DNA from: Sphagnum compactum
Lineage: Eukaryota > Bryophyta > Sphagnopsida > Sphagnales
Assembly (NCBI GenBank): GCA_965153455.1
Contig: OZ234495.1
Coordinates: 3,906,001-3,970,000 of the forward strand
Direction of reading: 5' to 3'
DNA length: 64,000 nt
Of the stretch, positions 39,990 to 52,319 are shown piece after piece (position 1 is the first letter of the stretch; every line of letters starts with the position of its first letter). The translations under genes were made by a program, and so were the position numbers. The notes under the pieces were generated by a model that saw only the letters and a program-made list of their open reading frames with translations, had not been told where the DNA came from and ran no database searches.

Positions 39990-42900
39990 TTACTTTTTAG
40001 CTCCTTTAAGCGTGTTTTTGGCAGCAGCTTTCAACAAGCCAGTTTTTGTGAGTTTGGAAGCCCCAGCTGGGGATGCTTTTGGGTTTAGAGCTTTGCGGAG
40101 CTTGGTGACTGTCCAAGCTGTTGCCACCACATGCCCAGCAGTTGCCAAAGTTTCTTCAGCTACCTTGGCAGCAGAGTCTCCAAACCTGTCCCCCAGAAAA
40201 CAAATAACTCTAAATTTCTTAATCTCCAAGCCTGCCCCCAAGAACAACAGAAACCCTAAATCACAAGAAAGGTAACCACTTTGATTGTACAAGTATTAAC
40301 CAATTGGGCCAGTTCTGGTCTATACAAATGAATCTCTTTTTTTGTTCCTGAAAAGAATCAAAAAAATCTGCCATAAAACTCCCAGTGGCTTTCATAAACA
40401 CCAAAGATTCTTCAATGGTTTTGAAATAACCAGAATCAGCAGTTCTATGATTTCAACTTTTTTCCAAAGAACTGGAACTGGCATTTTCTGAATCTGGAAT
40501 ACTAAAAAAACCAGAATCAGCGGTTCTTTCAAAGAACTAAATAAACGCACAAACACTGGCATTTGCCATCATAATATGGAGGCCAGAGTGAATCAGCGCC
40601 CACCAGGGCACCGTCCACTGGTCGCTGTTATGACTTGGTTGTGGATGAACCTCAAAAGAGAGTTGATATTTGGTTTTGCCTTGGTCACCCATTCTGTAAG
40701 ATATAGATCCTACATTCAGGTAGATAGGTACGAAAATAGGTAGGCTTCTAGGGCTTAGGGTAGTAGATGGTGTAAACTTTTCTTAAGGGCTGTTTTCACT
40801 ACCTACGTACTTACAACCCACCACAAGTTGGGGATGAAAGAGGGATTAAAGGGTCAAACAAGGGCCCAGAGACAGAGGGTGACATTAGAGATATCTGCAA
40901 ATTCACCCTTGTCTTTGGGCCTCCTTTCACCCCCTAACCCTTCTTTCAGTGGTATCCGTAAAGTAAGGAAATTTGATTAAATCTCAGTATGAAATACTGA
41001 ATCTCAGCATTTAATGCACAAGGTTCGAGAGGAATCATAGTAGCTATACAGGTAGGAGCAGTAAAAATCTATGTAACAGCAGTGGAGGCGCTCAGGAAAA
41101 AAGAAAGACAGGGTGTAAACTCAAGAACCATCAAATTTGACCACAAATATCATGAAAAGAGAGAGAGGAAAAAATAACCTGTGTCCAACAACATTTTGGG
41201 TCATTATCGATGTTGATTCTAGAATGTCCCTGCTCGTTTTCTCAACCGCATCAAATAGCTTCCCTGCAAAAACAAAGCAAAAAAAAATGTCACTGAAGGT
41301 TGAAACTTGTTCAAAAATGAGATGGAAACTAACTAAATCTCCACTAACTGGATTACGCAACCTAGCATCCACCAGCGTAGCATCCATTGGAAACCCATGG
41401 TGACTTGGTTGTGGATGAACTAACTACAAGAGAGTTAGTTACCAAAGGTTCCAAATCTATCCTCTAAACGCTCCTACTTCCCCCTCACATTACCTAGGTA
41501 ATTTACCTATGTGAGTAGGTAGTACCATACATAGGCAGGTAGGGAATGTATGTGGTTACTATGTAGGTAGTTAGGTAAGTATGTAAGGCACTTGGTAGCT
41601 ATTAGGTAGGTAGATACTAGATACATGCAGATGGATAGTATATACCTAGCTAGTACATGGTTGACCACCTCGGTCACCAATGGGACAGGAATACAATGAG
41701 AAAGTGTTTCCTGTCCACATACCATCCATCCTACGTGGTGAGCTATTGGGTCCTTTGGCCCTTCCTAGTATCCCTCCTATTTGCTTATTGAAACCTAATG
41801 TTAATACATGCAACAAAGATGTGTAGAAATATGTTTGTTACTGACCAAAAGCATCCAGGGATACCAGGGCTACTTCCCCGGGCATCAACTTGAAAATTTT
41901 CTTCCCTGCCCTTGACTTGATAATTGCACCCTCAAAAAATCCCGTTGTGACTATAACACCGGTTAGTACACCCTTTGCCACATTCTCGGTTGCCCTTGAC
42001 ATTCTCCTCACCCTGGATATAAGAGAGACCCGTCATGCCAATTTATAACATAATAATTATTATTTATTTGTCTGCCTTACAAATAATTATTTTTCATCAG
42101 CTATGTTTGGCAATCAAAATAATAATAAGTTAACAATTTGACATTATACTAAATAATGAAGCCATTGTGCTTGAAACTGTCGTTTGGACTTTTGGCATGG
42201 CATACACATATTTTCCAGAATTTTTTGCAATTCCAAATTAAATAATAATTAGTGCCTAACCAGCTCAGGTACTATGGTATTTATTTTGGAGAACTAAAAT
42301 AAAATCAGTTGGAATTCTTTACCAACATGCTAATGGGTTTTCAGCTTGGTTTTTAGTTTCTACCGGTGGTTTTTATTCAGAGTGTTGGAAAAAAGGTGGG
42401 AAAAGGAGTTACCGATGTAAATTACGCAGCACCCGGGGGCTAACATTGTGAGGCTTATTGTTGGCTTTTAATTTGCTCTGCATGTAAACGCTCCCATTGT
42501 CAAGCTTTGTCACTGTAGAGTCTCGCACCCAAAAAATCCCTTTCATGACTTGGCCAGAACCTGTTGCTATTGCCCTTGCCGCACTGGACCCATAATCATC
42601 CACATTGGGTGCCATGGTTGTCCAAAAGTCAGCTTGATTCCGCTCTGTAATTTCCATCTACACCACTGCAACACATAGTTGGAATCTGCTGATTCAATGG
42701 AAAAGAAGATCTCAATTGTTCGGGGATTGACTTCTTTACTTTCTACATCAAGAATTTCAGACAAATTCCATCAATTGGAAACACCTTGTGCCTCAGCTAT
42801 GGATTTAATTACGAATGAGTTACCAAGGTCCCAACCCTGTAAGTCCTACTACCTCACACTAGCTAGGTAACTACTTCCGTAAGTGGGTAAGTACCATAGA

Positions 42901-44561
42901 TAAGTAGCTACAGAACATAAGTGGTTATTATGTAGGCAAGCAAATAGGTAAGGCCAATATTGGGTTGCTACAAGGTATGTAGATACATGAGGATGGCTAT
43001 TACATAGCTAACCACTATGGTTAGTAGTTATGCAACAGAAACACAATGAAAAAGTCTTTCCTGTCCACATACCCATGCATCCTGCATGGTGTGCTGATGG
43101 GTGCTAGTTCACTCTGTCCAAACCTATGAAGCCCTTGCCATGGGTGCCTTTCACATTTCATCTAAACCATAGTACCATAGAGTTCACGAACAATACAGTA
43201 ACTACTCCCTAGAGCATAGGATAACATTGTGGACACACCTTTTTTCCCTTCCTGGTGACCTGTTGAGGGGGGATGACCATTCCATTGTAGTCATTGGGCT
43301 TACCATCATCAGTGGGTATATTCATGCTTCTGGAGGCTATATGGAGGAGGCCTTCTTCTGGGTTCTTTTCCATCCGTTCATCTTTTTCCTTGTCCTCATG
43401 AATTACAGTGGGTGATGAAAAATGGCTATAGTGCTCCAGCAATGAGTCAAGAACAGGGAGGGCTGTGTCACTTCCTTGAATTGGAAATGTTACTCCATAA
43501 GTCAAGACCTTGACATCTTTCCCCCAACTCTCATTCTGCCACAGAATTCAACTTCAGAATGTCAATAGTCATGTAGGAAGGAGATGATGATCCATTTGTG
43601 AATTTCTCGGATCAATGTGAATGAGAATACGGAAAGAGTGATTTAGGGTCTTCAGGGTTTCTACACATTACAAAGTGGATCCCTAAAGTGAAACCAGGAG
43701 AGCATTGAAAGATTTACCTTCCCTAGGACATTTTTAGCTTGTCAAAATGCCCATTTGCAGATTTTGTCAAATAAGGGTGCCTTCAACTACACTAGCAGAA
43801 ATCGCAGAGGTTTTTCCCCTTAAGAAACAAAAACCCTAATAGATCAGACACCAAAACCTGTTACAAGAGGGGGCAAAACTTTTTCTTTTTACCTCATTTT
43901 GGTTGTTGTCACCTTTGGGGTGAGGGGCTTCATCATCATCCATCATGACTGGGGTAAGGGGAAGTGAGAAAAAGTAATGGGTTGGGTCAAGCTTCACAGT
44001 GGGCATGTCCTTCAGCACTGGCCAATGCAAATTGTGACCCACATTGGCAAGCACTAAAATGCCATTCCCTTTCTGGGTGATGCGCACAATGGAGAAAACC
44101 CCAGTTGCCAAATGTGGACTCTCTTCATCATCAACCATATGCACAACAGTCCCTGGAATTGATACTAAGCATTCCTCCTCACCTTGGTGGTCTTCTTCTT
44201 CTTCTACAGCAGCAACAACAGCACCAGCTTTATCCTGCTCCACTTCTTCATCTTTATCTTCAAGCACACCATCTGAGCCAACAACTTCCTCCTTGTTTTC
44301 TTGTCTTCCAACACTTGCAAGATCTTCATCATCTTGGCTTGGTTGTTTTTTCTCTGGGTTTTGGGACCCCTTTGGCAACTTAGGATCTTTAGAACTGTAT
44401 TGTGAAGCTGGGGGCTCCTGAGAGTTTGAACTTGGATTCTCCAAATTTTGTGCTCGACTGCCTTCCATTTGTTGACCTGATTCTGCTGCTGCCGGAGGAG
44501 GAGTAGGATCTTGTTTGTCTTGATCCTCACTCCTACTTATGTGTTTCCTAATCCACTGCAT
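39990..44561 (-). CDS. ERD7: ERD7-like senescence/dehydration-associated protein
   Basis: Six exons: 44561-43893, 43535-43239, 42657-42413, 42012-41846, 41263-41179 and 40185-39990, 552 residues. A start at 44612 would add 17; I prefer the Met in MQWIRKHIS. After a long, charged, low-complexity N-terminus (acidic, Q/P/S-rich) comes the ERD7-type lipid-binding region (LVSIPGTVVHMVDDEESPHL, GILVLANVGHNLHWP, LDPTHYFFSLPL) and LTYGVTFPIQGSD. The C-terminal senescence domain follows (GSGQVMKGIFWVRDSTV, RRMSRATENVAKGVLTGV, FKLMPGEVALVSLDAF, GHVVATAWTVTKLRKALNPK), ending in a lysine-rich tail. ERD7 proteins bind anionic membrane lipids and are induced by drought, cold and ABA in known plants. Introns 2, 4 and 5 each carry a related dispersed repeat. 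Confidence 0.9.
40630..40760. repeat. Dispersed repeat fragment in ERD7-like intron 5
   Basis: GACTTGGTTGTGGATGAAC and AGAGAGTT match the start of the intron 4 copy. An AGGTAGATAGGTACG-type tract follows about 90 bp later. Confidence 0.6.
41400..41790. repeat. Dispersed repeat copy in ERD7-like intron 4
   Basis: Begins GACTTGGTTGTGGATGAAC, continues through a TAGGTAGGTAGGTAG-rich middle, and ends with AAGTGTTTCCTGTCCACATA. It aligns in the same orientation with 42790-43140. Confidence 0.8.
42790..43140. repeat. Dispersed repeat copy in ERD7-like intron 2
   Basis: Collinear with the intron 4 copy: GAGTTACCAAGGT, a TAGGTAAGG tract, GGTATGTAGATACATG, then AAGTCTTTCCTGTCCACATA and CATGCATCCTGCATGGTG. 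Confidence 0.8.
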
Positions 44562-44989
44562 CACTGCACTCACTTTCGATGTATAGGTAGATATTTCTAC
44601 CACAATACACACGCAAAAGAGGGAAGAAAAACTCAGTGGATTGTAGCAAACTTCATAGTTAAAAGAACTCCAATTAAAGTAGATCTTGCTCTTTGGGATT
44701 GTCTACCAAAAACCCACAAGGGATTGGATGGATACCTTGATGGTCATGTGGGCTTTGAGTGGAAAGCTTTCAACGTTTTCTAACATTTCTTTCACAGCCA
44801 GAATTTCCATCAAACATTCCTGAAGATTACCTTCACCAAAAAAGAAGAAAAAAAGAAGAGCCTCGTATAGAATCTCTCAAACTCCATTGAATGTGCTTGA
44901 ATGCCTGCACAATTTCAACTTGCAACTCCGGGAAACCGAAAATAAATCCCACTTACCGAAATTGTCAGATTGATGAAGAATATTTTCAA

Positions 44990-45370
44990 GCCTTGAGGAA
45001 TCCACTTTAGCTTTCCTTTCTTTCTTTCTCCACCGAGTTTTTTCAACCCTTGAAGAACCCACTCAAGCTTTCCTTCTTTCTTCACCGGATTCGTTCAAAA
45101 CAAAAGGACCCACTCAATCTTCCTTTATTTCTTTCTTTCTTCACCGAAATTGTTCAATTTTTGAAGAACCCACTCAAGCTTTCCTCCTGTCTTCACCGGA
45201 TTTTTTCAAAAAGAAAGAAGACCCACTAAATGTTCCTTTCTTTCTTCACCGAATTTGTTCAATTCTTGAAGAAAGCACTCAAGCTTTCGTCCTTCTGTCT
45301 TCACTAGATTTGTTCAAAATGAAAGAAAACCCACTCAAGCATTCCTTTTTATTCACCGGATTTGTTCTCA
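44990..45370. repeat. Tandem repeat, unit about 60-65 bp, in the ERD7-like 5' flank
   Basis: Repeated words are GAACCCACTCAAGCTTTCCT, TTCTTTCTTCACCG and GA-TTTGTTCAAA, alternating between two slightly different unit types. It is pyrimidine-rich on the plus strand and lies in the upstream or leader region of the ERD7-like gene. Confidence 0.8.
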
Positions 45371-45540
45371 GCTCCAGCTGCAGCTTCAATTCCACGAGTC
45401 ACTCCCTCAACAAGCTACACAGAAATCTCAGACTGCAATCACAAAACCTCTCATAAATTTGCGATTGCTGCGACAAAGATCGAGACCCCAACAATCCATC
45501 TCCGTGAGACTGCATAGAAATTTGCAAAAGAGGACTAACT

Positions 45541-45559
45541 GGGTTTAGGGTTTAGGGTT
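45541..45559. promoter_or_regulatory. Telo-box-like motif upstream of the ERD7-like gene
   Basis: GGGTTTAGGGTTTAGGGTT contains two full plant telomere units. Telo-boxes (AAACCCTAA) are known plant promoter elements. A role here is inferred from position, about 1 kb upstream of the chosen ATG. Confidence 0.45.
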
Positions 45560-45666
45560 CCTTCCGCTATACTTCTGCATCAGCGCAATAAAGCAACGCC
45601 GTCAGATCACGGACCCAGTACAGGACTGACCGTTGGATCAAAAGGATTGAGTTAGTCACCCACGAG

Positions 45667-45686
45667 ATGGATGGATGGATGGATGG
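45667..45686. repeat. (GATG)n microsatellite
   Basis: Five tandem ATGG/GATG units. Confidence 0.9.
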
Positions 45687-45749
45687 AAATCAAATCCTTA
45701 CTCTTTTTCCCCTCTTTCCAATTCACATTAGGAAAGAGTTTCCAGTCTC

Positions 45750-45944
45750 CACGTGTCAGAAGGAAGGAGGCAGACGTGCAAAAATCACGCCATTCTGCCA
45801 AGTGGCAGTTCTCTAACCAATAGCAAGCCATCACGTAAAGTCTTTTTGAAACAAAAAAATTGAACACACGTGCTTTAATGGATAAAAAGAGGGTTGACTT
45901 ACGTGCCACTGTGCCACGTGGAGGGATATTTGACATGCCACGTG
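45750..45944. promoter_or_regulatory. G-box/ABRE-like cluster upstream of the ERD7-like gene
   Basis: CACGTG occurs four times in 195 bp (45750, 45867, 45915 and 45939), twice as CCACGTGG and once as CCACGTGTC, with a further ACGTG at 45901. Such ABRE cores bind bZIP factors in ABA and drought responses. The cluster lies 1.2-1.4 kb upstream of the predicted ATG, and the 5' UTR length is unknown. Confidence 0.6.
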
Positions 45945-45959
45945 GTATACTCAATGGGA

Positions 45960-48330
45960 CATAGTTGAAATAGAATAAATTAAATTTTTTAAAAATTTAT
46001 AATTTTTTTAAAAATTTATTATTATTTTTAAATTTAAATTTTTTAAAAAAAATTTAAGGAGTGCCTGAAATGGTGACAATCAACTATCTATTGTTGTGGT
46101 GGATGTTTGGGAAATGGAAATACATTTTTATTGTCAATGTTATTGTGTAAATGTAATCATATTTGTGTCACATAATAGATAGATTGTTCAAGGTTAAGTT
46201 CAAATGTTATGTTGATTGCATACGTTATTGTGAAAAGGTCACATGATGAATCATATGTTTGTTGGTTGACATTCCCATATGTGTATAATAAGTGTTCGAC
46301 ATTAATTATATTAGTTAATAATCGTATGGTGTCATTTAGTAATTTTCAATCATTGGTGCATTTGAATAATATATTCTGCAATACATATTTAAGGTGAAAA
46401 TATGTATTTTGATTAATATCCAATTAAAGTTGTTTATGGATACATGATGAAAATAATTGTTTAGGTATCTATGTATAATTGATTGCATATGTATGTTGTT
46501 ACTAACTTAATGACTATAGTTTTTTAATGTATAACATTTGTATTATGCTTATTAGATGTTTGTCATTTAACCAAGCATTAGGATTGAAGAGTACGTCTTC
46601 AGTTAATTGAAATTCTTCATGTCAATAGTTGATGATAATATCATTAATAGTGTCATTGTCTGAATCATCATTTATTGTAAATTTTTTTTTCCATTGTTGA
46701 ATTTCAATGGGCAATGTTTGTGTTGAATGGTTTTGTTTTCATTGATTCAACTACCAAGTTTTCTAAATCATTCTTTTGTGGTGGTATTGTGTTTGTAAAA
46801 CTAATATTTTTGGTGTTTTATATTTGTAAAAAATGTGAGTATTTGATTGTAGGTGTTGATTATGAAATTTTTGACAATGTATGTTGTTGATTGGAACCAG
46901 AGTTTCTTCGTCGTCTCTCAACTAATTGCAAGAAGGTGAGAAGAACTAAACTTTAGAACTTGATAGATGCATATATAGTAGGGTGTAAATTTGCTATGCA
47001 CCCTATTATAGTAGGTGTTGTCAGGCATTGTCAGTGGTGGAAGTTGTTATCCCACCATGTTAACCATTATGAGGAAAGCATTGCAAAGCAAAATGGGGGT
47101 AGCATATTAATTTTGTTACTGCAAGCTAGTAATAGAGGTTCTCATCCCGCAAGTCGATAACGGAGGTGCTCATCCCGCTAAGATGCCAAGGTGTAACCGG
47201 TTTCAAAAAGGATGAAATTACATTTAGGCTTTATGCTTAAACCAACGTTGGGCGATTTTCACTTTTTTCGACAGTTGATTCCAATTCTTTATGCCTTTAT
47301 GTCAGAATCAGGTCGGTTCTTGATTTTTTTTAAAAATAGGGGGCTTACGAGAACCACCCTGGGTATCAATTTTTTTCCAAGAATTTTTTTTTGGTTTTCA
47401 AGCTTGGCAATTCTTAATAATTCGAGAACAACCAATTTTCTTGGCTCATCCTCATAAGTTGAATTTCAAAAAAATCAAATTTTTTTGGTTTTTTTAATTA
47501 TATTTTTTGACAGAATAAAAAACTTTGAATACATGTTTAGCAGTTTATGAATCCACAATTTCATCTCTTTCGAAAGTTCTTTCAAATTGTTCTAACTATT
47601 TTTCTAAGTCTACATCTATCCCAATAACTTTTTAAAGGTTAGAAGAGGATTTACAACCAACTTTACAATCATTGTTCCAATTGGGTTATAAAACTTAATT
47701 TTTCTAATTTCTTTGATTATAAATGACATATGGGTCAAAACCTGTAACTAGGAGCCAAAAGAATTACTTTGGAAAAGGATTACAAGTCCTTTTTCCAAAA
47801 ATTAACTTTTAAATGCAAATGAATTTTTGAATGAATTTTTTTCTGACCTTTAGTTTTAAAAACTATTTAAATTTTCCTAGTGCATTTTTGTTTTCATTAG
47901 TCATTATTGAATGAATAAGAATTTTTTAAAATATACAATTTTTCTACAAATTCAATGTTTCATTTTGAAAAATGTACAAAATTTAAGTCATCACCAAAAT
48001 AAAAATTTCACATTCTTTAATTTTATTATACTTTAAGCTATAAATTTTCTTAATACATCATGTACATCATAACCCATTTATATGTGGTAAAAGACTCTTG
48101 AAGTTTTTAAATTCTAAATCGATTTTGAAAAATTCTTTGAATTTTTGAAGTTTAAGAATTCCACATTTTAAAAATCATGAGTGTTTTTTGAGTGTGGTTA
48201 ATATGTTCTTACCATTTATATTTTTTCCAATGACAATTCTTTTATTATATGAGTCCTTTTGATAGTCCTTTGCAAAATTGATTCCATTTGACGCAATAGG
48301 TGTACATTTTCAAACATTTTAAATTAAAAC
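45960..48330. other. AT-rich intergenic DNA, no gene seen
   Basis: Only short frames. A short segment at 46880-47170 is slightly more balanced in base composition and has a tandem word (CTCATCCCGC at about 47141 and 47169), but nothing resembles a known family. Confidence 0.5.
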
Positions 48331-51300
48331 CAAAACTTAAAATTGGGTCAAATGGACTTTTACTTTAAGTTTCTTAACATTCATATGAGGGGAAAAAGAC
48401 ATTCGACACCCTTTTTGGCTCCTAATTGTGTGTTTTGACCCATCGTTTCAAATTAATGAAAATTCTAACCAAGGAAAAAATCCTTTCAATCTCTATTGAG
48501 AATCAACAATCCCAAAAATTTGATGAGCAAAAAACCCAATTGTGGGAAACATGGCTTTATGTTTCTCCTACCATCGAAGGGGACACTTGATCTCCTTCAT
48601 ATCCACCTAATAACATTGGAAAACCAACAGTTCTCTTTTAACAAGCTCTTTTGTTGGCTCAATACTCCCTACTATCATTTGAATAATATTCAAACCGTTG
48701 TCATCATCCACTTTCTGGTCAACAAAACCATTATCAGATTCTATCAATGGATGCAAATGATAATAACATTTCATGAACATATGGTATAATGACTTTGTAT
48801 CATATTGCTCAATAATTGTCATTCGTTGATCACGACCGATGAAATAAAACACGAAGCAAAGTTTTTTTAATCTTGGGTCTAACATTAAAACTAACATATT
48901 ATGTGTTTTTCTTTCGTCAATTTTTGTCAAGAAGGAAAGAAAGCTATCTAAAACTCTTCAAACCTCTTTTATAATGAAAGAAGCAAAACAAATTAATTCA
49001 AGTGCCACACCAAAATCCTCTTCCATTAGGGTCTAAAAAGATGGTGCATTTTTTGATTTTTCTCCCAATTTTAAGCTCATGGAAATGGTGGAATGAAGGG
49101 CATCACTTAACAACCAATGTCCCTTAGATTGGTTTAAAACACAAGTAGTTATAATAATGGAGAAACAATCAACAACAATTTGACAAATATGCCATGTCAA
49201 AGGGATGGAACTTTGGTTGTCATCTTCACTGAACTCTACTTGATATAATAAAACATTATAACATCCTTGAATTGCAAAACCTTTTGAAAAAGAATGTTTC
49301 CACTAGTAAACCTACAAAGAAAAATAATAAATGATCATTATTTACAAACAAGTCTTAAGAAAAGTAATTTAATAAACAAGGAAATATTAAAGTTTTGATA
49401 ATAACCTTATTTTAACTAGAATGTTCAATATTTTTTGAGGAATATTTGAATATACACAAGCCTTGTTCCAATCTTGTTTGCATTTCCTTAACTTTTTAGC
49501 CAAATTATGCAATTATATAGGTTAGATTGGGCAGTTTTCACAAATACATATTTCAAACCACTTTATTATTAGCTAAAGTAAATTGGTGAGCCTTAGAGAA
49601 TGCATGGGTAAAACATTTACCTTGGAAACTTTATTTCAAACCTAAAACATCACAACTTACATTATGAGAAATCGCGTTCGTTGAAACCACTTACCCTGTA
49701 ATTAAAACTCAAAAAACAATTCATACACAACTATTATGTAACTATCTTTTAGGTATTACAACTATTATGCAATTATCCCCTTAAAAATAAGATGTATTAA
49801 TAAATAAAATGGTACATCAAACAATCATTTAGTTGTATTATAGTTGCAAGTGAGTTGAAAATGGGTCTTTTATACGATAATTTCTACACATTGTACATAC
49901 ATATGTAGTCAACCATAACAACATTTCAGGAATTGCACTTTAAGTGCATGTGGCAACTATTTCAAAATTATTATAATTGTGTCACTAAAGTAACAACTAT
50001 GTTGCAACTAGTGTACAATGTACACATATGCGATCATGCCACATGTCCACATTTCCACCACCCATTATGGGATACATTTGTAATTAATTTTTTATTATAA
50101 TTCACATTGATACAATTAGTATGACCACTAATGCGCCACTACTAAAGTGTTACCATTCAACTATGTTATGACTATAATACAACTACTTATAAACTAGTAA
50201 GGATACATATTCATCAATTATTTATATATTCATCATATGTGTTTCATTTTGAATGATTTAAAATGTTATGAGAGCACTACCTCAAGTTCTAGAAATCATC
50301 TTTGAACTTTAATAACAATAGAGCAACATATAAAGAATTTTGTTGGTGTTTGGGAATTGGCCTTTGTAGCATTTGGTGGTTTGTGTTTTTGAGTTTTTAA
50401 CCCCCTCTACTTTCAATTCTATTATGTTTTTGATGATTTTTAGTGCACCACATGCACCAATAGGAGGGGTTCAAATTTTGTTTAAACACCAAAAATAATG
50501 GAGCCCTCCCCTTAGATTTGGCCTGCATTGAGTGCTTAAATGGTATAGCTGCAAGTCAGTTTACAACTAATGAACAACTAAAAGATTTAAACCATATGTT
50601 TTTTTTTTCGAATCCCATGTTACAAACTATATAAAAAAGGTTTGTTCTCTTTTGTTTTCACATTAAAATACATGTGCATTTTGGGATGAGCTTAAATTTT
50701 TTTAACATAAAGGCAAAACATAAAATAAAAAATAAAATTTCATGGTTAACTTTTAGTGCACTTAGTTTTATGCTTTCCTACCTATTAACCTACTTAGGTA
50801 AATAAGTAGGTCCTATTTTTCTACTTACTTATGTAAGTAGGTAGGTAGGTCCTAGGTAAATATGTAGGTATGTAGGTTTTAAAACCTACCAACCGACCTA
50901 CCTATGGTTATGTACAACCTACCTAGTTACTAAAATAATTTTTTTATTTTTCATTTTTTCCAAAATATAATTAATATTCCATGTGGCAATTTTCAATTGT
51001 GCCACATGTCACAATTTCAAACCATCATTAACAATCATAATTGACGATGGGGATCAATATTTTGAAAAATAAATTTATATTCAAAAAATTTCATAATGCC
51101 ACATGTTAGATTAATAGATAGATGACAATTAATGATGTCAACACCACATCATGGGTGTACTTATAATGAAATTGCATAGTAGTTGAAAATGAATTGCAAT
51201 TGAATTACAATGAGTTGCGTCATATATATGATGAGTTGCAACTTGTTCGTTAACATTCACGACATGTAAATATAATGAGTTGCAAATGTCCTCTGCAACT

Positions 51301-51990
51301 CAAAAATTGAGTTGCAAGGCCAGTTGCAAAACACCCCTTTTTTCGTAGTGTTATAACAAACTTTAAGGCTATAGTCATATATCTAAATTAGATCCTTCAT
51401 TTTTAATATAGATAATGAAGGTTTTTTTCCAAGTCATACTTACTTAACAACTTAGTTAAGTCTTTGGCTAATGCATGCCCAAAGGTATTAAATGCTTCAA
51501 AAAGCTTAATTGTAATACGTTTTGGTTGCCAATTAATCCCCAAACAATTATTAACAAGGGCAAAAATGTTATAAGCCCCTTTTGATATTCATAAATCAAA
51601 AGTTGTTATAAAATAACAATATGCCAAAATAGGTTGGACATACAATTCATTAGTTTTTTCCACCAACTTTGGCGAAAACTTTCTTGAAAATTGTTCCCTA
51701 AAATGCAAACTAACCTTTCGACACAAATGTAGACTAAATCCTTTTAACCATTAGCTTTCAAAAAGATGCAATTTTTTCAAATTTTCCTTCATTTTTTCTT
51801 TCCCCTCATCTGCATTAATATTTTCTTATGTTTGCAAACTTGGCTAAATTTTAGACTTTTCTTCCATTCTTTCCTTTTCCATTACAACATCATTTAGATA
51901 TATTTCATCATTATTATTCATTTTATTTCATTTTGGGATGATTTTTCCATTATTAGTTGCAAGATGAAATTCTTCCAGATGAGTGGTGAA
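48330..51990 (-). mobile_element. hAT-family transposase gene remnant, split by an insertion
   Basis: Minus-strand pieces follow hAT order. The N-terminal part at about 51800-51354 includes DLWISKGAYNIFALV, NWQPKRITIKLFEA and MTIALKFVI. The middle at about 49659-49410 includes SFQGKCFTHAFSKAHQ and KQDWNKACVYSNI. After a 94-bp intron (49405-49312) come FTSGNILFQKVLQFKDV, then TCVLNQSKGHWLLSDA, and KTHNMLVLMLDPRLKKL at 48930-48850. A worn C-terminal dimerisation region lies near 48540-48350. Stops and frameshifts show it is dead. The 49660-51350 segment is a foreign insertion. The terminal inverted repeats of the hAT element itself were not found. Confidence 0.8.
49660..51350. mobile_element. 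CACTA-type non-autonomous element inserted in the hAT gene (1691 bp)
   Basis: The right end, reverse-complemented, begins CACTACGAAAAAAGGGG. The left end begins CATTATGAGAAATCGCG, which differs mainly by C-to-T or G-to-A changes. TTA is duplicated on both sides (49657-49659 and 51351-51353). Removing the element and one TTA restores a continuous hAT reading frame across the joint. Subterminal repeats of AGTTGCAA type are present, as in the 27-kb element. No transposase is encoded. A TAGGTAGG tract lies at about 50770-50900. Confidence 0.8.
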
Positions 51991-52319
51991 AAAAACCAAA
52001 CATTAACATGCAAAGTTTTAGGCTACTAGCAAACAAATTTACAAAGGCATTTACAAAAATGAGGTGCAACATAAGGTTAGAATGCAAGTTAGAATGTCAA
52101 CGAGTTTAGGGAAATAATAAACCTACAACCAGAAAATGAAAAAAGAAAAATTAAAAGTTGAAAAAAAAAAAAAAACAAAGCAAAGCCAAAAACATTACAA
52201 AATAAAATAAAAATAAAAACAAAACAACAAAACTTTTGAATAAAAAAGTTTTAAAAAATTACCTTATTTTTCTAACCTCGTGTTCCAAGCTCTAGAGCCT
52301 ACACATGGCATGAAGGGGG

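Noticed and set aside
43790-43810. CACTAGCAGAAATCGCAG in ERD7-like intron 1 as a CACTA end
   Set aside because: No partner end or target duplication was found nearby; probably chance or a tiny fragment.
44044-44421. Plus-strand 125-codon Ser/Thr-rich frame
   Set aside because: Antisense shadow of the low-complexity N-terminus of the ERD7-like protein.
49302-49312. CACTAGTAAAC as the left end of the second CACTA-type element
   Set aside because: It falls within conserved hAT coding sequence (FTSGN), and the flanking TTC does not match the TTA at the right end; the left end at 49660 fits both TSD and host frame.
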